A stretch of DNA of 64,000 bases from Halopiger goleimassiliensis (GTDB lineage Archaea; Halobacteriota; Halobacteria; Halobacteriales; Natrialbaceae). Below the pieces are notes generated by a model. The model was not told where the DNA came from and did no database searches. It was given only the letters and a program-made list of their open reading frames with translations. The stretch is from assembly GCF_000455345.1 (NCBI RefSeq), contig NZ_HG315691.1:318696-382695 (forward strand), read 5' to 3'. The position numbers were made by a program, and so were the translations under genes. This document shows positions 50,503 through 58,372 of this stretch, one piece after another (position 1 is the first letter of the stretch; the number at the start of each line of letters is the position of its first letter).

Positions 50503-51753
50503 TTAGTCGTCCAGCAGCGACCCCGTCAGGGTGTTCGCCTCGTCGGTATCACGCACGAGTCGCTCCGTCCCGTCGTAGGCGGTGAGGTCGCCGGCCTCGA
50601 GGCCGGCGTTGACGCGCTCGATCGTCTCCGGCGGGACCTTCTCGGTCACGTCGAAGGACTCGACCGGGCTGACGAACCCCCAGAGCGCGCCGATTGCGTG
50701 GGCCGTGACGGCTACCGGGGTCACCAGCAGTAGCACCGGCCAGGCGAGCAGGCGTTTGCGGTAGGCGACCAGCCCCGCGAACGTGTAGACGAACAGGATG
50801 TCCGTCAGCGCGACCGAGAGGCCGCCGTACACGTACAGCGACGGCACGGCGTCGGGTGCCAGGACGGACGCGATCGCCACCGCCGGAAGCAACGGGGAGA
50901 ACGCCCACGCGACGATCCGCGTGTAGTACAGCGGCCGATACCGGAGCGGCAGGAGGTGGCCGTCGGCGCGCGTCCCGGAGATCCACCGCCGCCGCTGGCG
51001 GATCATGGTCCACACCGACGGGGGTGCCTGGTTGCGAAACCGGGCGTCGACGATCGCAAACGAAATGTCGCGCTCCGAAGCGGCCCGCCAGACGAAGTTC
51101 GTGTCCTCGGTGACCGTCTCGGCGTCCCACGTAATCGCCCCCTCGAGCGACGAACGGATCGCGATCCCGCCGCCCCACGCGTAGAGCGGGTACCGGAGAC
51201 GGTGGAAGCCGAACTGCTCGTACTGGTAGCCGATCCGGAACACCTCACAGCAGTACGCGAGCCACGACCCGGTGTAGAGCGGTTTCTCAGTGAACTGGAC
51301 GACGTCGGCGTCGGGCAACCCCGAGAACCCGGTTACGATCGTGTCCTCGTCGAGGTAGCAGACGTACTCCCGGTCGCAGGGGACGTTCCGGCGCGCCCAC
51401 TCCACGGCGCGTCCCTTGGCGGTCGCCTCGCAGTCGAACTCGTCGGAAACGACGTGGACCGTCGCGCCGTCGATCGCGAGGTCCGACTCGGCGATCACGT
51501 GGACGTCCTCGATCGCATCGGGCACCGCGTCGACCGTCGCCTGGACGACGGCCTCGGCGTCGATCGTGAGGATCCGAACCTGCACGTCCTCGAGTCCCCA
51601 CTCGTAGGCGTCGGGATCGGTCCGCCAGCCCCGGGCGAGCACGACGGTTTCGAAGAGCCACCACAGCGCCGATCCCGCGTACAGACAGAGGACGAGCCAG
51701 GACGCAACCAGCAGAGCCCCCGCCAGCGGGTTCTCGAGGACGAAACCGATCAT
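50503..51753 (-). CDS. Membrane-bound family 2 glycosyltransferase
   Basis: The 416-residue protein has an N-terminal membrane helix (about 10-35), a cytoplasmic GT2-type catalytic domain with DED (135-137, the DxD metal site), TED (215-217, base) and QRRRW (253-257, the QxxRW motif of processive synthases), and three or so C-terminal membrane spans. I chose the ATG at 51753 (MIGFVLENPLAG) over a longer N-terminus. It may make an extracellular polysaccharide or transfer sugar to a lipid; no partner genes are nearby. Confidence 0.85.
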   Translation of the reverse strand: MIGFVLENPLAGALLVASWLVLCLYAGSALWWLFETVVLARGWRTDPDAYEWGLEDVQVRILTIDAEAVVQATVDAVPDAIEDVHVIAESDLAIDGATVHVVSDEFDCEATAKGRAVEWARRNVPCDREYVCYLDEDTIVTGFSGLPDADVVQFTEKPLYTGSWLAYCCEVFRIGYQYEQFGFHRLRYPLYAWGGGIAIRSSLEGAITWDAETVTEDTNFVWRAASERDISFAIVDARFRNQAPPSVWTMIRQRRRWISGTRADGHLLPLRYRPLYYTRIVAWAFSPLLPAVAIASVLAPDAVPSLYVYGGLSVALTDILFVYTFAGLVAYRKRLLAWPVLLLVTPVAVTAHAIGALWGFVSPVESFDVTEKVPPETIERVNAGLEAGDLTAYDGTERLVRDTDEANTLTGSLLDD

Positions 51754-51965
51754 CGACCACGAGTTTCCAGCCGACTGTCCTAATCCTGTCGACCGATTCC
51801 GTCCGGTCCGCCAGCGGTCGGACCCGACCGGAGAACTACCGGTCACTGCGACCGAGGCGGCGGCCGTATCACTCTAGCGGACGTCCGTCAAGGCGATACC
51901 GTCGCGATCGGCTGACACTCGCGCGGAGGGAAACGTGTTTGTGGACCCGCCCTGTTGGACAGGAC

Positions 51966-53828
51966 ATGAGCGATCTGGGCGACTTCACCGACTTCGACGC
52001 CGACTCGTCGGGACGCGAGGCGGACGCGTCGACGTCCGGTGGCGACGCTGGGGACGGCGCGAGTGCCGCGACGGCCGACTCGAGCGCGAACGCAACGGAC
52101 GACGGGCCGGCGACCGACGACGCGTTCGAGACCACGAGCGTCGAACCGCGCGGCGAGGACGTCGGCATCGGCGCGCTCTGTGTCTCCCAGGGGCTGCGCG
52201 TCGCCGAGGACGGCGACGAGACGACGCTGAAAGCCTACGTCACACAGGGCAACCGCTCGTCGGTCCGCATCGGCAGCTACCTGCTCGCCCCCTATCCCGA
52301 CGGTGAGACGCTGTTCTGCCGCATCACGGGACTCGAGTACGCCCAGCAGTACCACGCCGACGACGCGACCGAGATCCACGCCCGCCGGGCGATGCGGTCG
52401 GACGGCATCGAGGAGGCCGACTACAAGTTCGTCGCCGAACTCGAGCCCGTCGCCGTCCTCTACCGAGAAGACGGGGAACTCAAGCGGCGAATGACCGACC
52501 GGGTCCCGAAACCCCAGACAGTGATCCGGGCGGCCGACGACACCGAGCAGATCAAGACCGGGCTGAAGATGCCCGAGGAGGGCGTCTTCCTCGGTCACCT
52601 CTCGGTCGGCGGCGAGAAGGTGAAGACGGCGGCCTCGCCGCCGACGATCGACTACCGGCTGAAAGACGACTACGAGGCCGGCGATCCCCTCGTGTTCCGC
52701 CACACGCTGATCGCCGGCGGCACGGGATCGGGGAAGACCCACGGCGCGAAGAACATCCTCCGGCAGTATCTCGCCGAGGAACGCACGTATCCCATGGCTG
52801 ACGGCCGCGAAGTCCAGCCCGCCGTCGTCCAGTTCGACCCGCAGGACGAGTACGCCCAGATGCACGACGACAACCCCGACCTCGACGGCGACTTTGCCCG
52901 CCGGCTCGAGCGCGAGGGAGTCGCCTACGGCGGCGTCGGCGATACGACGGCGTTCGTCCCGAAAGTAGGTGATGCCAGCTACGCGGCCGACCACCACCGC
53001 GCCGAGCAGGTCGAGTTCACCATCCCGTTCGCGATGGTCCACGAGAACCCGTGGCTGGTCGCGGGCAGTGGCCTGAACGACAACCAGTACGGCGCGCTGG
53101 TCAGCGTTCTCCTGCCGCGGTTTCGCAAGCAGTACGGCGCGGACGCGACCTACGACGAGTTCACGACGTTTCTCGACGACCCCGCGCTGCGGGAGGAACT
53201 CGACGAGTCCGGCCGCGTTCACGAGGCGACCTTCGACGCCGTCCGTCGGCGCGTGCTCGGCTTCGGCCACGTCTTCGACCAGGACGCCCGGCCGATCACC
53301 GACCTGATCCACGAGTTCGTCCGCCCCGGCGGGCTGACGGTCGTCCCGACCTACCACATCACCGACACCCGGGCGACCGAAACCGTCGTCCTCGCGCTCT
53401 CCTCGCTGTTGATCGACCAGAAGCTCTCGAACGATCCCACCTACGACCGGATCAAGGAGACGCCGCTCGTGCTGGGGATGGACGAGGCCCACAACTTCCT
53501 CACCGACGCCGACAGCGTGCAGGCGGGGAAGGTCATCAAAAAGTTCACCGAGGCCGCCAAGCAAGGCCGCAAGGAGCGCCTCGGTCTGTTCCTCATCACG
53601 CAGGACCCACAGGACATCGACGACGCCGTCTTCAAGCAGATCAACACCACCGTCGTCCTCAACCTCGGCGACGAGGACGCCATCAAGAGCGTCAACATCC
53701 CCAGCAACCTCGAGTCGAAAGTGCCCTACATGGAGAAGGGCCAGATGGTCGTCTACTCGCCCGATAATTCGGAGCCGGTCGAGTTGATCGGGCTCTCGAA
53801 GTGTCTTACCCGCCACGGACGGGACTAA
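51966..53828 (+). CDS. herA: HerA-type DNA translocase/ATPase
   Basis: The 620-residue product has an acidic disordered N-terminus (1-60), a HAS-barrel-like region (about 62-200) and a RecA-fold ATPase with Walker A GGTGSGKT (251-258), FDPQDEYAQM and Walker B LVLGMDEAH near 500-508, then a sensor region SRKERLGLFLITQDPQDI-like and NTTVVLNLGDEDA. HerA hexamers translocate DNA and, with NurA, process double-strand breaks. The nurA gene is on the same strand 7 kb to the left. Halobacteria may carry several HerA paralogs, so the exact partner is inferred. Confidence 0.85.
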   Translation: MSDLGDFTDFDADSSGREADASTSGGDAGDGASAATADSSANATDDGPATDDAFETTSVEPRGEDVGIGALCVSQGLRVAEDGDETTLKAYVTQGNRSSVRIGSYLLAPYPDGETLFCRITGLEYAQQYHADDATEIHARRAMRSDGIEEADYKFVAELEPVAVLYREDGELKRRMTDRVPKPQTVIRAADDTEQIKTGLKMPEEGVFLGHLSVGGEKVKTAASPPTIDYRLKDDYEAGDPLVFRHTLIAGGTGSGKTHGAKNILRQYLAEERTYPMADGREVQPAVVQFDPQDEYAQMHDDNPDLDGDFARRLEREGVAYGGVGDTTAFVPKVGDASYAADHHRAEQVEFTIPFAMVHENPWLVAGSGLNDNQYGALVSVLLPRFRKQYGADATYDEFTTFLDDPALREELDESGRVHEATFDAVRRRVLGFGHVFDQDARPITDLIHEFVRPGGLTVVPTYHITDTRATETVVLALSSLLIDQKLSNDPTYDRIKETPLVLGMDEAHNFLTDADSVQAGKVIKKFTEAAKQGRKERLGLFLITQDPQDIDDAVFKQINTTVVLNLGDEDAIKSVNIPSNLESKVPYMEKGQMVVYSPDNSEPVELIGLSKCLTRHGRD

Positions 53829-53956
53829 GCGTTTCGCAACGCGATCAACCAGGTACGAGCCGACCGTCGCGTTCCGTCCGAACTCGACCGTTCGAGACGC
53901 CGGCGTGAATATGACACATCAGAAAACACTTGCAGCGTAAACCGACACGACGACCT

Positions 53957-54226
53957 ATGTACTCATCCGGCCGTTCTGAACTGCGTCTCGGTCTCTGCAC
54001 GGTGCTGCTCAGTGGTATCGCTACGGTTCTCGTCGACGCCATTCCGATGCGGGCACTGTTCGATCCGCGGTTTCTCGTCGATAGCTTCGTCGGCGCGCTC
54101 TTTCTCGTCAGGTACGGCGGCGTTGAAGCCCTCCCCTGGGTTGGCGTTCCCGTCCTGTTTCTCCTCTATTACGTCAGCATCGCCGTCATCGCCGTGAGTG
54201 TGGTGTCTATCGTCCGTGAGCGGTGA
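53957..54226 (+). CDS. Small membrane protein, 89 residues
   Basis: From the ATG at 53957 (MYSSGRSELRLGLCTVLLSG) the product has three probable membrane spans: about 9-30, 42-60 and 62-84. No motif recognised. It stands alone between the HerA and peroxiredoxin genes. Confidence 0.65.
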   Translation: MYSSGRSELRLGLCTVLLSGIATVLVDAIPMRALFDPRFLVDSFVGALFLVRYGGVEALPWVGVPVLFLLYYVSIAVIAVSVVSIVRER

Positions 54227-54419
54227 CGATCCGACACTCCGTTCCGACCGGATTCGGGAGCTACTCACAGCTAGCGGAGTGCTGGACCGAACGACCACGT
54301 TCCTGACGAGGTCGGTTAGACCACGGCCGCCGCTGGTGCGGTGACATCGCGGACAAGTGGCCGGGAACTCGAGCGTTCGGGACGGCGTTTATGCTGCCAG
54401 TCGTCCAACACGACCACGT

Positions 54420-54893
54420 ATGCCAACACCCGGTGATACTGCACCGACGTTCACGGCGACGATCGGCACCAGCGACCACGAACCGTTCGATCTCGACGAC
54501 TACTTCGGGGGCGGACCGATCGTCCTCGCCTTTTTCCCCGGTGCGTTCACGCCGCCCTGTACCAACGAGATGGTCGCCCTGCAGGACCGACTGGCCGAGT
54601 TCGAGGACGCCGGAGCGACCGTACTGGGCGTGAGCGCGGACTCGCCGTTCTCGCAGGGAGCGTTCCGCGAGGAACACGGGATCGAGTTCGACCTCGTCAG
54701 CGACATGGCCCGCGAGGCGATCAGCGCCTACGACGTCGAGACCGACATTCCGGACCTCGGCCTCCACGGCATCGCGAACCGGGCGGTGTTCGTCCTCGAC
54801 GACGAGGGTACCGTCGCGTACCGGTGGGTCGCCGACGATCCGACGAACGAACCGCCGTACGACGACCTGCTCGAGGCCGTCGAGTCGGCCTAG
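54420..54893 (+). CDS. Peroxiredoxin (AhpC/TSA, Bcp-like)
   Basis: The 157-residue thioredoxin-fold peroxidase has the peroxidatic Cys47 in FFPGAFTPPCTNEM and the supporting Arg within GIANRAVFVLDDEG. No other cysteine is present, so it works as a 1-Cys enzyme with an external thiol. Start ATG 54420 (MPTPGDTAPTFTATIG). It reduces hydroperoxides in the cytoplasm. Confidence 0.93.
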   Translation: MPTPGDTAPTFTATIGTSDHEPFDLDDYFGGGPIVLAFFPGAFTPPCTNEMVALQDRLAEFEDAGATVLGVSADSPFSQGAFREEHGIEFDLVSDMAREAISAYDVETDIPDLGLHGIANRAVFVLDDEGTVAYRWVADDPTNEPPYDDLLEAVESA

Positions 54894-54971
54894 CGAGTGA
54901 GCGAACACCGTGCGCTCGAGTCGGAATAGCAGGCGATTCCGTCGGCGTCGGAGCCGCCGTCGATCGAGGAC

Positions 54972-55271
54972 TTACGCCTCGATCAGTTCGGTCGTAACGT
55001 AGTACGGGTCGTCCCACTCCCGCACCCACGTCGGAGCCGCCGGATGATCCTGCAGCAGGTTCGCCTCGTACGATTCGTCCGCGTAGACGGTCCCCGTCTC
55101 GTCGGTCCCGTCCTCGAGCGGAACGACGTAGGTCACCGGCTCGCGTTCCGGGGCGGGAACCAACTGCTTTCTGTTCCACTCGTGAGACTGTGCCGAGGTG
55201 TCGGTCCACTCCTGAGGGTGGAAGGTCACGGCGACGCCGGTCTCGGAGTCGCCGCCGGTACGTTCGGTCAT
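54972..55271 (-). CDS. Small uncharacterised acidic protein, 99 residues, downstream of DUF2249 gene
   Basis: The product starts MTERTGGDSETGVAVTFHPQ and has VTYVVPLEDGTDETGTVYAD and a C-terminal WVREWDDPYYVTTELIEA. Its ATG lies two bases after the stop of the DUF2249 gene, so they are one operon. Halophile proteins of this type often accompany DUF2249 genes in nitrogen-oxide clusters; function unknown. Confidence 0.8.
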   Translation of the reverse strand: MTERTGGDSETGVAVTFHPQEWTDTSAQSHEWNRKQLVPAPEREPVTYVVPLEDGTDETGTVYADESYEANLLQDHPAAPTWVREWDDPYYVTTELIEA

Positions 55272-55273
55272 GC

Positions 55274-56332
55274 TCAGAACGGGGCGTCCGCGGCGTCGCG
55301 TTCGTCCGACGCGGCGGCCGCCGTCTCGGTTTTCCCGATCAGGACGCGGAACTCACCCGGCTCCTGCGTCCGGTACTCCCACCGGAACTCCGGACCCGCT
55401 TCGGCGTCGAACTGGTGGTACAGCGGCTTGGGATCGTGGTCGTTCACCAGGACGAACCCCTCGCCGCCGGTGAGGTCAGCGTACGCGTCGAAGATCTTCT
55501 CGTGGCGCTGGGCCGGCGGCAGGTCGCGGACGTCGAGTTCCTCGGTGATCTCGAGCGCATCCGATCCGTCGTCGCCGCCGTCGGCGTCGGACTCGGCTGC
55601 GTTCGCGTCCGTCCCGGCGTCGCTCCGCTTCGTAACGTGGACGCGACACCGTCCCGGCTCCTGCTCGACGATTTCCCACTCGAAAGCGTCGCCGTAGCGC
55701 TGGTGGAACTCCTGGCGGAGCGGCCGCGGTTCGTGTGGCGCGATAATCTCCATCGTCCCGCCCTCGGGGATCATCCCGTACCGGTGGTGAATCGTCGGGT
55801 GGCGCTCCGGTTTCGGGATCTCGCGAACGTCGTAGCTGGTGACGACGTCGCCGTCGGCCGCCGCCGACGCGCCCGTCTTCTCGATCGCGACGCGCCACTC
55901 GCCATCGTCCTCGCGTTCGTACTCCCAGCCGACGACGTCGCCGTGCATCGACCGGAGTTCGTGGTACAGCGGCTTGGGATCGTGGTCGTTCACCAGGACG
56001 AACCCCTCGCCGGCGTCCAGCTCGTCGAATATCTCGAGGAGGACGCCGTGGCGGCGCTGGGGTTTCAGATCGCGAACGTCGATCGTGGCGCGCTCGCCCT
56101 CGAGCGGGTCACCGACCGTCAGTTCGAGGTTCCGCGGTTCCCGATCGGGGTGGTCGTACGCCCACTCGAGGGCGCGGTCGTGCTCGAGCTGGTACCGGAC
56201 GAGGTGGGGATCGAGGTCCTCGTCGGCGACGATCTCGAAGCGGTCGCCGGGGTCGGCCGCCGTCAGCGCCTCGAAAAGCGGGGTTCGATACTCGTCTGCA
56301 GGTCGGTCCCGGAGGTCTAGTTCGGTCGTCAT
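55274..56332 (-). CDS. DUF2249 protein with four tandem domains
   Basis: The 352-residue soluble protein consists of four DUF2249 units (about 1-76, 84-152, 164-232, 262-336), each opening with a LDVRDL-like strand and ending in a strand such as WEY..DDGEWRVAIEK. Units 2 and 4 share the exact stretch FVLVNDHDPKPLYH. Most members have one to three units. The family is linked by gene context to denitrification and other nitric-oxide/iron-sulfur chemistry; molecular function is not established. Two domains (2 and 4) keep the conserved His-Asp-Pro, while 1 and 3 have variant loops. Confidence 0.9.
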   Translation of the reverse strand: MTTELDLRDRPADEYRTPLFEALTAADPGDRFEIVADEDLDPHLVRYQLEHDRALEWAYDHPDREPRNLELTVGDPLEGERATIDVRDLKPQRRHGVLLEIFDELDAGEGFVLVNDHDPKPLYHELRSMHGDVVGWEYEREDDGEWRVAIEKTGASAAADGDVVTSYDVREIPKPERHPTIHHRYGMIPEGGTMEIIAPHEPRPLRQEFHQRYGDAFEWEIVEQEPGRCRVHVTKRSDAGTDANAAESDADGGDDGSDALEITEELDVRDLPPAQRHEKIFDAYADLTGGEGFVLVNDHDPKPLYHQFDAEAGPEFRWEYRTQEPGEFRVLIGKTETAAAASDERDAADAPF

Positions 56333-56470
56333 CGCGAAGCTACCGGGGATACTCAGGCGGGAACGATGGCCCCTGTGCCGAAGCGATTCGGCTCGCGGCT
56401 CGAGTGGCCGCCGACGCCCTCGCCGATCGGACCCGGTGTACCCACGAGCCGCGACCGAAAAGAGGGTCGA

Positions 56471-56845
56471 TCAGCGATCCGGTTCGAACTCGTCGTTTTG
56501 CAGCCCGCGACGCACCGGGTCGTGTTCGGCGTCCGTCGGCGGCGGCGCGGTCACGAGCACGGCCTCGAGCCGCTCGCCCTCGGCGCGAACGCCCCGATCC
56601 TGGCCGGCCGGGATCGTGACGACTGTTCCCGGTGACACCTCGTGTTCCTCGTCCCCGTCGCGGACGAGTCCCGTCCCCGACCGGACGACGATCGTGACGT
56701 CGCTGTCGGGCGCGTGGACGGGAATGAACTGTCCCGGCTCGAAGTAGCCGCAGACGGTCTTCGATCGCTCGGTGCGGAAGACCTCGCGGGCGGAGAATCG
56801 GTCGTCGTCGTACTCGCGCTCGTCGTCGACGCTCGTTGCCGGCAT
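56471..56845 (-). CDS. Cupin-domain protein, 124 residues
   Basis: From the ATG at 56845 (MPATSVDDEREYDDDRFSAR) the product is a single small beta-barrel: FEPGQFIPVHAPDSDVTIVV with the His of the first motif, then GTGLVRDGDEEHEVSPGTVV and IPAGQDRGVRAEGERLEAVL. The second motif His is replaced, so metal ligation is incomplete to the eye. Longer frames starting further right were rejected as unlike any protein. It may act as a sensor or small isomerase; unknown. Confidence 0.83.
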   Translation of the reverse strand: MPATSVDDEREYDDDRFSAREVFRTERSKTVCGYFEPGQFIPVHAPDSDVTIVVRSGTGLVRDGDEEHEVSPGTVVTIPAGQDRGVRAEGERLEAVLVTAPPPTDAEHDPVRRGLQNDEFEPDR

Positions 56846-56982
56846 ACGCGTCGGTTTCGCGCCGCCGGTTTCCCGTCTTTCGCCGAATATCTTCACAGGC
56901 GACGGTCCGGTGGGAGTCGGTTCGGGCACGACCGACGACCCCGTCCTGCAGTCGCCCCGGAACGTCGGTACCGGAGTCCGTC

Positions 56983-57993
56983 TCAGGCGGTCTCCCGGAG
57001 GCGTCGAAACGCCTCCCACGCCGGATCGGTTCGCGGCGGCGACGCCGGCTCCCCGTCGATCGACACCCCGTCACCCGACCGGACGGTCCCGAGTTCGGTC
57101 ACCGGCGTCCCCCGACGCTCGAGAGCCTCACCGACGGCCTCGACGCCGCGTTCGGGGACGGTCAACAGCAACGTTCCCCGCGAGGAGACCGTCCACGGGT
57201 CGATGTCGACCGCCTCACAGATCGCGTCGACGGCCGGCTGGTCGGGGACCCCCTCGGTGGTCACCTCGAGCCGGACGCCGGCGGCCGCCGCCATCTCGAC
57301 GAGCGCCCCCCGGACGCCACACTCGGTCACGTCGTGCATCGCGGAGACGGGACCGGCGGCCGCCGCCGTCGTCGCGTCTTCGACGACGGTCGTCTCCTCG
57401 AGGTGTGCTTGCGCTCGCTCGAGGAGGGCGGAGTCGACGTCGAACGCGTCCGGGAACAGCGTCGCGAACAGGCCAGCGACCTCCCGGGCCGGCCCCGTCG
57501 TGAGCAGGATGCTGTCGCCGGGCCGCGCGCCGTCGGGACGGACGATCTCCGCTCCCGGGCCGAGTCCCAGCGCCACCGCGCCGCCGATCTCGGGGTACGT
57601 CGCCCCGGTCCAGCCGGTGTGACCGGCGACGATATCGACGCCGAGGCGATCGCACTCGTCGGTGATCGCGCCCCACAGCGACGCGAACTCCTCGGCGGCC
57701 ATCGACGCCGGAAGGGTGAAGTTCACCGTCAGATGCGTCGGCGGGATACCGCTCACGGCGACGTCGGAGAGGACGCTGTGGAGGGCGAGCCGACCCGCCC
57801 GTTCGAAGCCGAGCGCGGGATAGACGTAGAGGGGATCGGCCGCGACGACCAGCCGTTCCGAACCCGGATCGATGACGCCGAAGTCGACCCCGTACGCGGG
57901 CCCGAGAGCGGTCGACTCGCGGGTCGTTCCCAGCTCCGACCCGACGTACGTTTCAAAGAACTCCCGATCGACTTTGCCTGTATCGTCGCACAT
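56983..57993 (-). CDS. AIR synthase-related (PurM/HypE-like) protein
   Basis: The 336-residue product has the two-domain AIR-synthase layout: an N-terminal ATP-binding half (ERLVVAADPLYVYPALGFER, LALHSVLSDVAVSGIPPTHL, VDIVAGHTGWTGATYPEIGG) and a C-terminal half (HDVTECGVRGALVEMAAAAG, VSSRGTLLLTVPERGVEAVG). Family members include HypE (hydrogenase cyanide ligand), ThiL and SelD. No hypF-type partner or hydrogenase is nearby, and the HypE C-terminal PRIC-type cysteine is missing. A kinase- or dehydratase-like reaction is likely, the substrate unknown. Confidence 0.87.
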   Translation of the reverse strand: MCDDTGKVDREFFETYVGSELGTTRESTALGPAYGVDFGVIDPGSERLVVAADPLYVYPALGFERAGRLALHSVLSDVAVSGIPPTHLTVNFTLPASMAAEEFASLWGAITDECDRLGVDIVAGHTGWTGATYPEIGGAVALGLGPGAEIVRPDGARPGDSILLTTGPAREVAGLFATLFPDAFDVDSALLERAQAHLEETTVVEDATTAAAAGPVSAMHDVTECGVRGALVEMAAAAGVRLEVTTEGVPDQPAVDAICEAVDIDPWTVSSRGTLLLTVPERGVEAVGEALERRGTPVTELGTVRSGDGVSIDGEPASPPRTDPAWEAFRRLRETA

Positions 57994-58372
57994 TCGTTGC
58001 GTTCGACTATCGTGTCATTGAACCAAGAATGTATGCAGGCGAAGCTGGAGTAGAACATCGGACGCAGGTCGTAGCGCGGACGGTCGGGCCGCCGTTTGCC
58101 TGCGTGATCTCGGCGCGGCCCTAACTGCGCCAACCGGGAAGCCGCCGTCGACGAGCGACTCGAGGACGCGGTCGTAGCGTTCGGACGAGGAACCGCCGGT
58201 ATCGTGGCGTTGCGTCGTCGGTCGAGGTAGCCGTCTGGAGACGATAACCAGCCGTTCCGAACGTATTCCGCCGCGTTCCCAGGGGTCGTTTCCCGCCCGA
58301 ACATATTCTTCCGGTTCCCACGGGGCAAGAATCCGGCGACCCGCTATTTGCACCGGCTTCATATACCCGGAT
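57994..58372. other. Divergent promoter region of the PurM-like gene and multicopper oxidase
   Basis: No gene is seen. Near the right end lie CGAACATATTCT (58298-58309), a semi-palindrome, and CGCTATTTG (58342-58350), a TATA-like element 23-31 nt before the oxidase ATG. The rest is unremarkable. Confidence 0.6.
58298..58309. promoter_or_regulatory. CGAA-N4-TTC(G) semi-palindrome upstream of multicopper oxidase
   Basis: CGAACATATTCT lies about 35-45 bp upstream of the TATA-like element of the oxidase. It resembles half-palindromic sites used by haloarchaeal redox-responsive regulators (NarO-type, recalled consensus CGAAC..GTTCG), and similar sites precede the DUF2249 gene, a cupin and the bat-type regulator. 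Confidence 0.35.
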
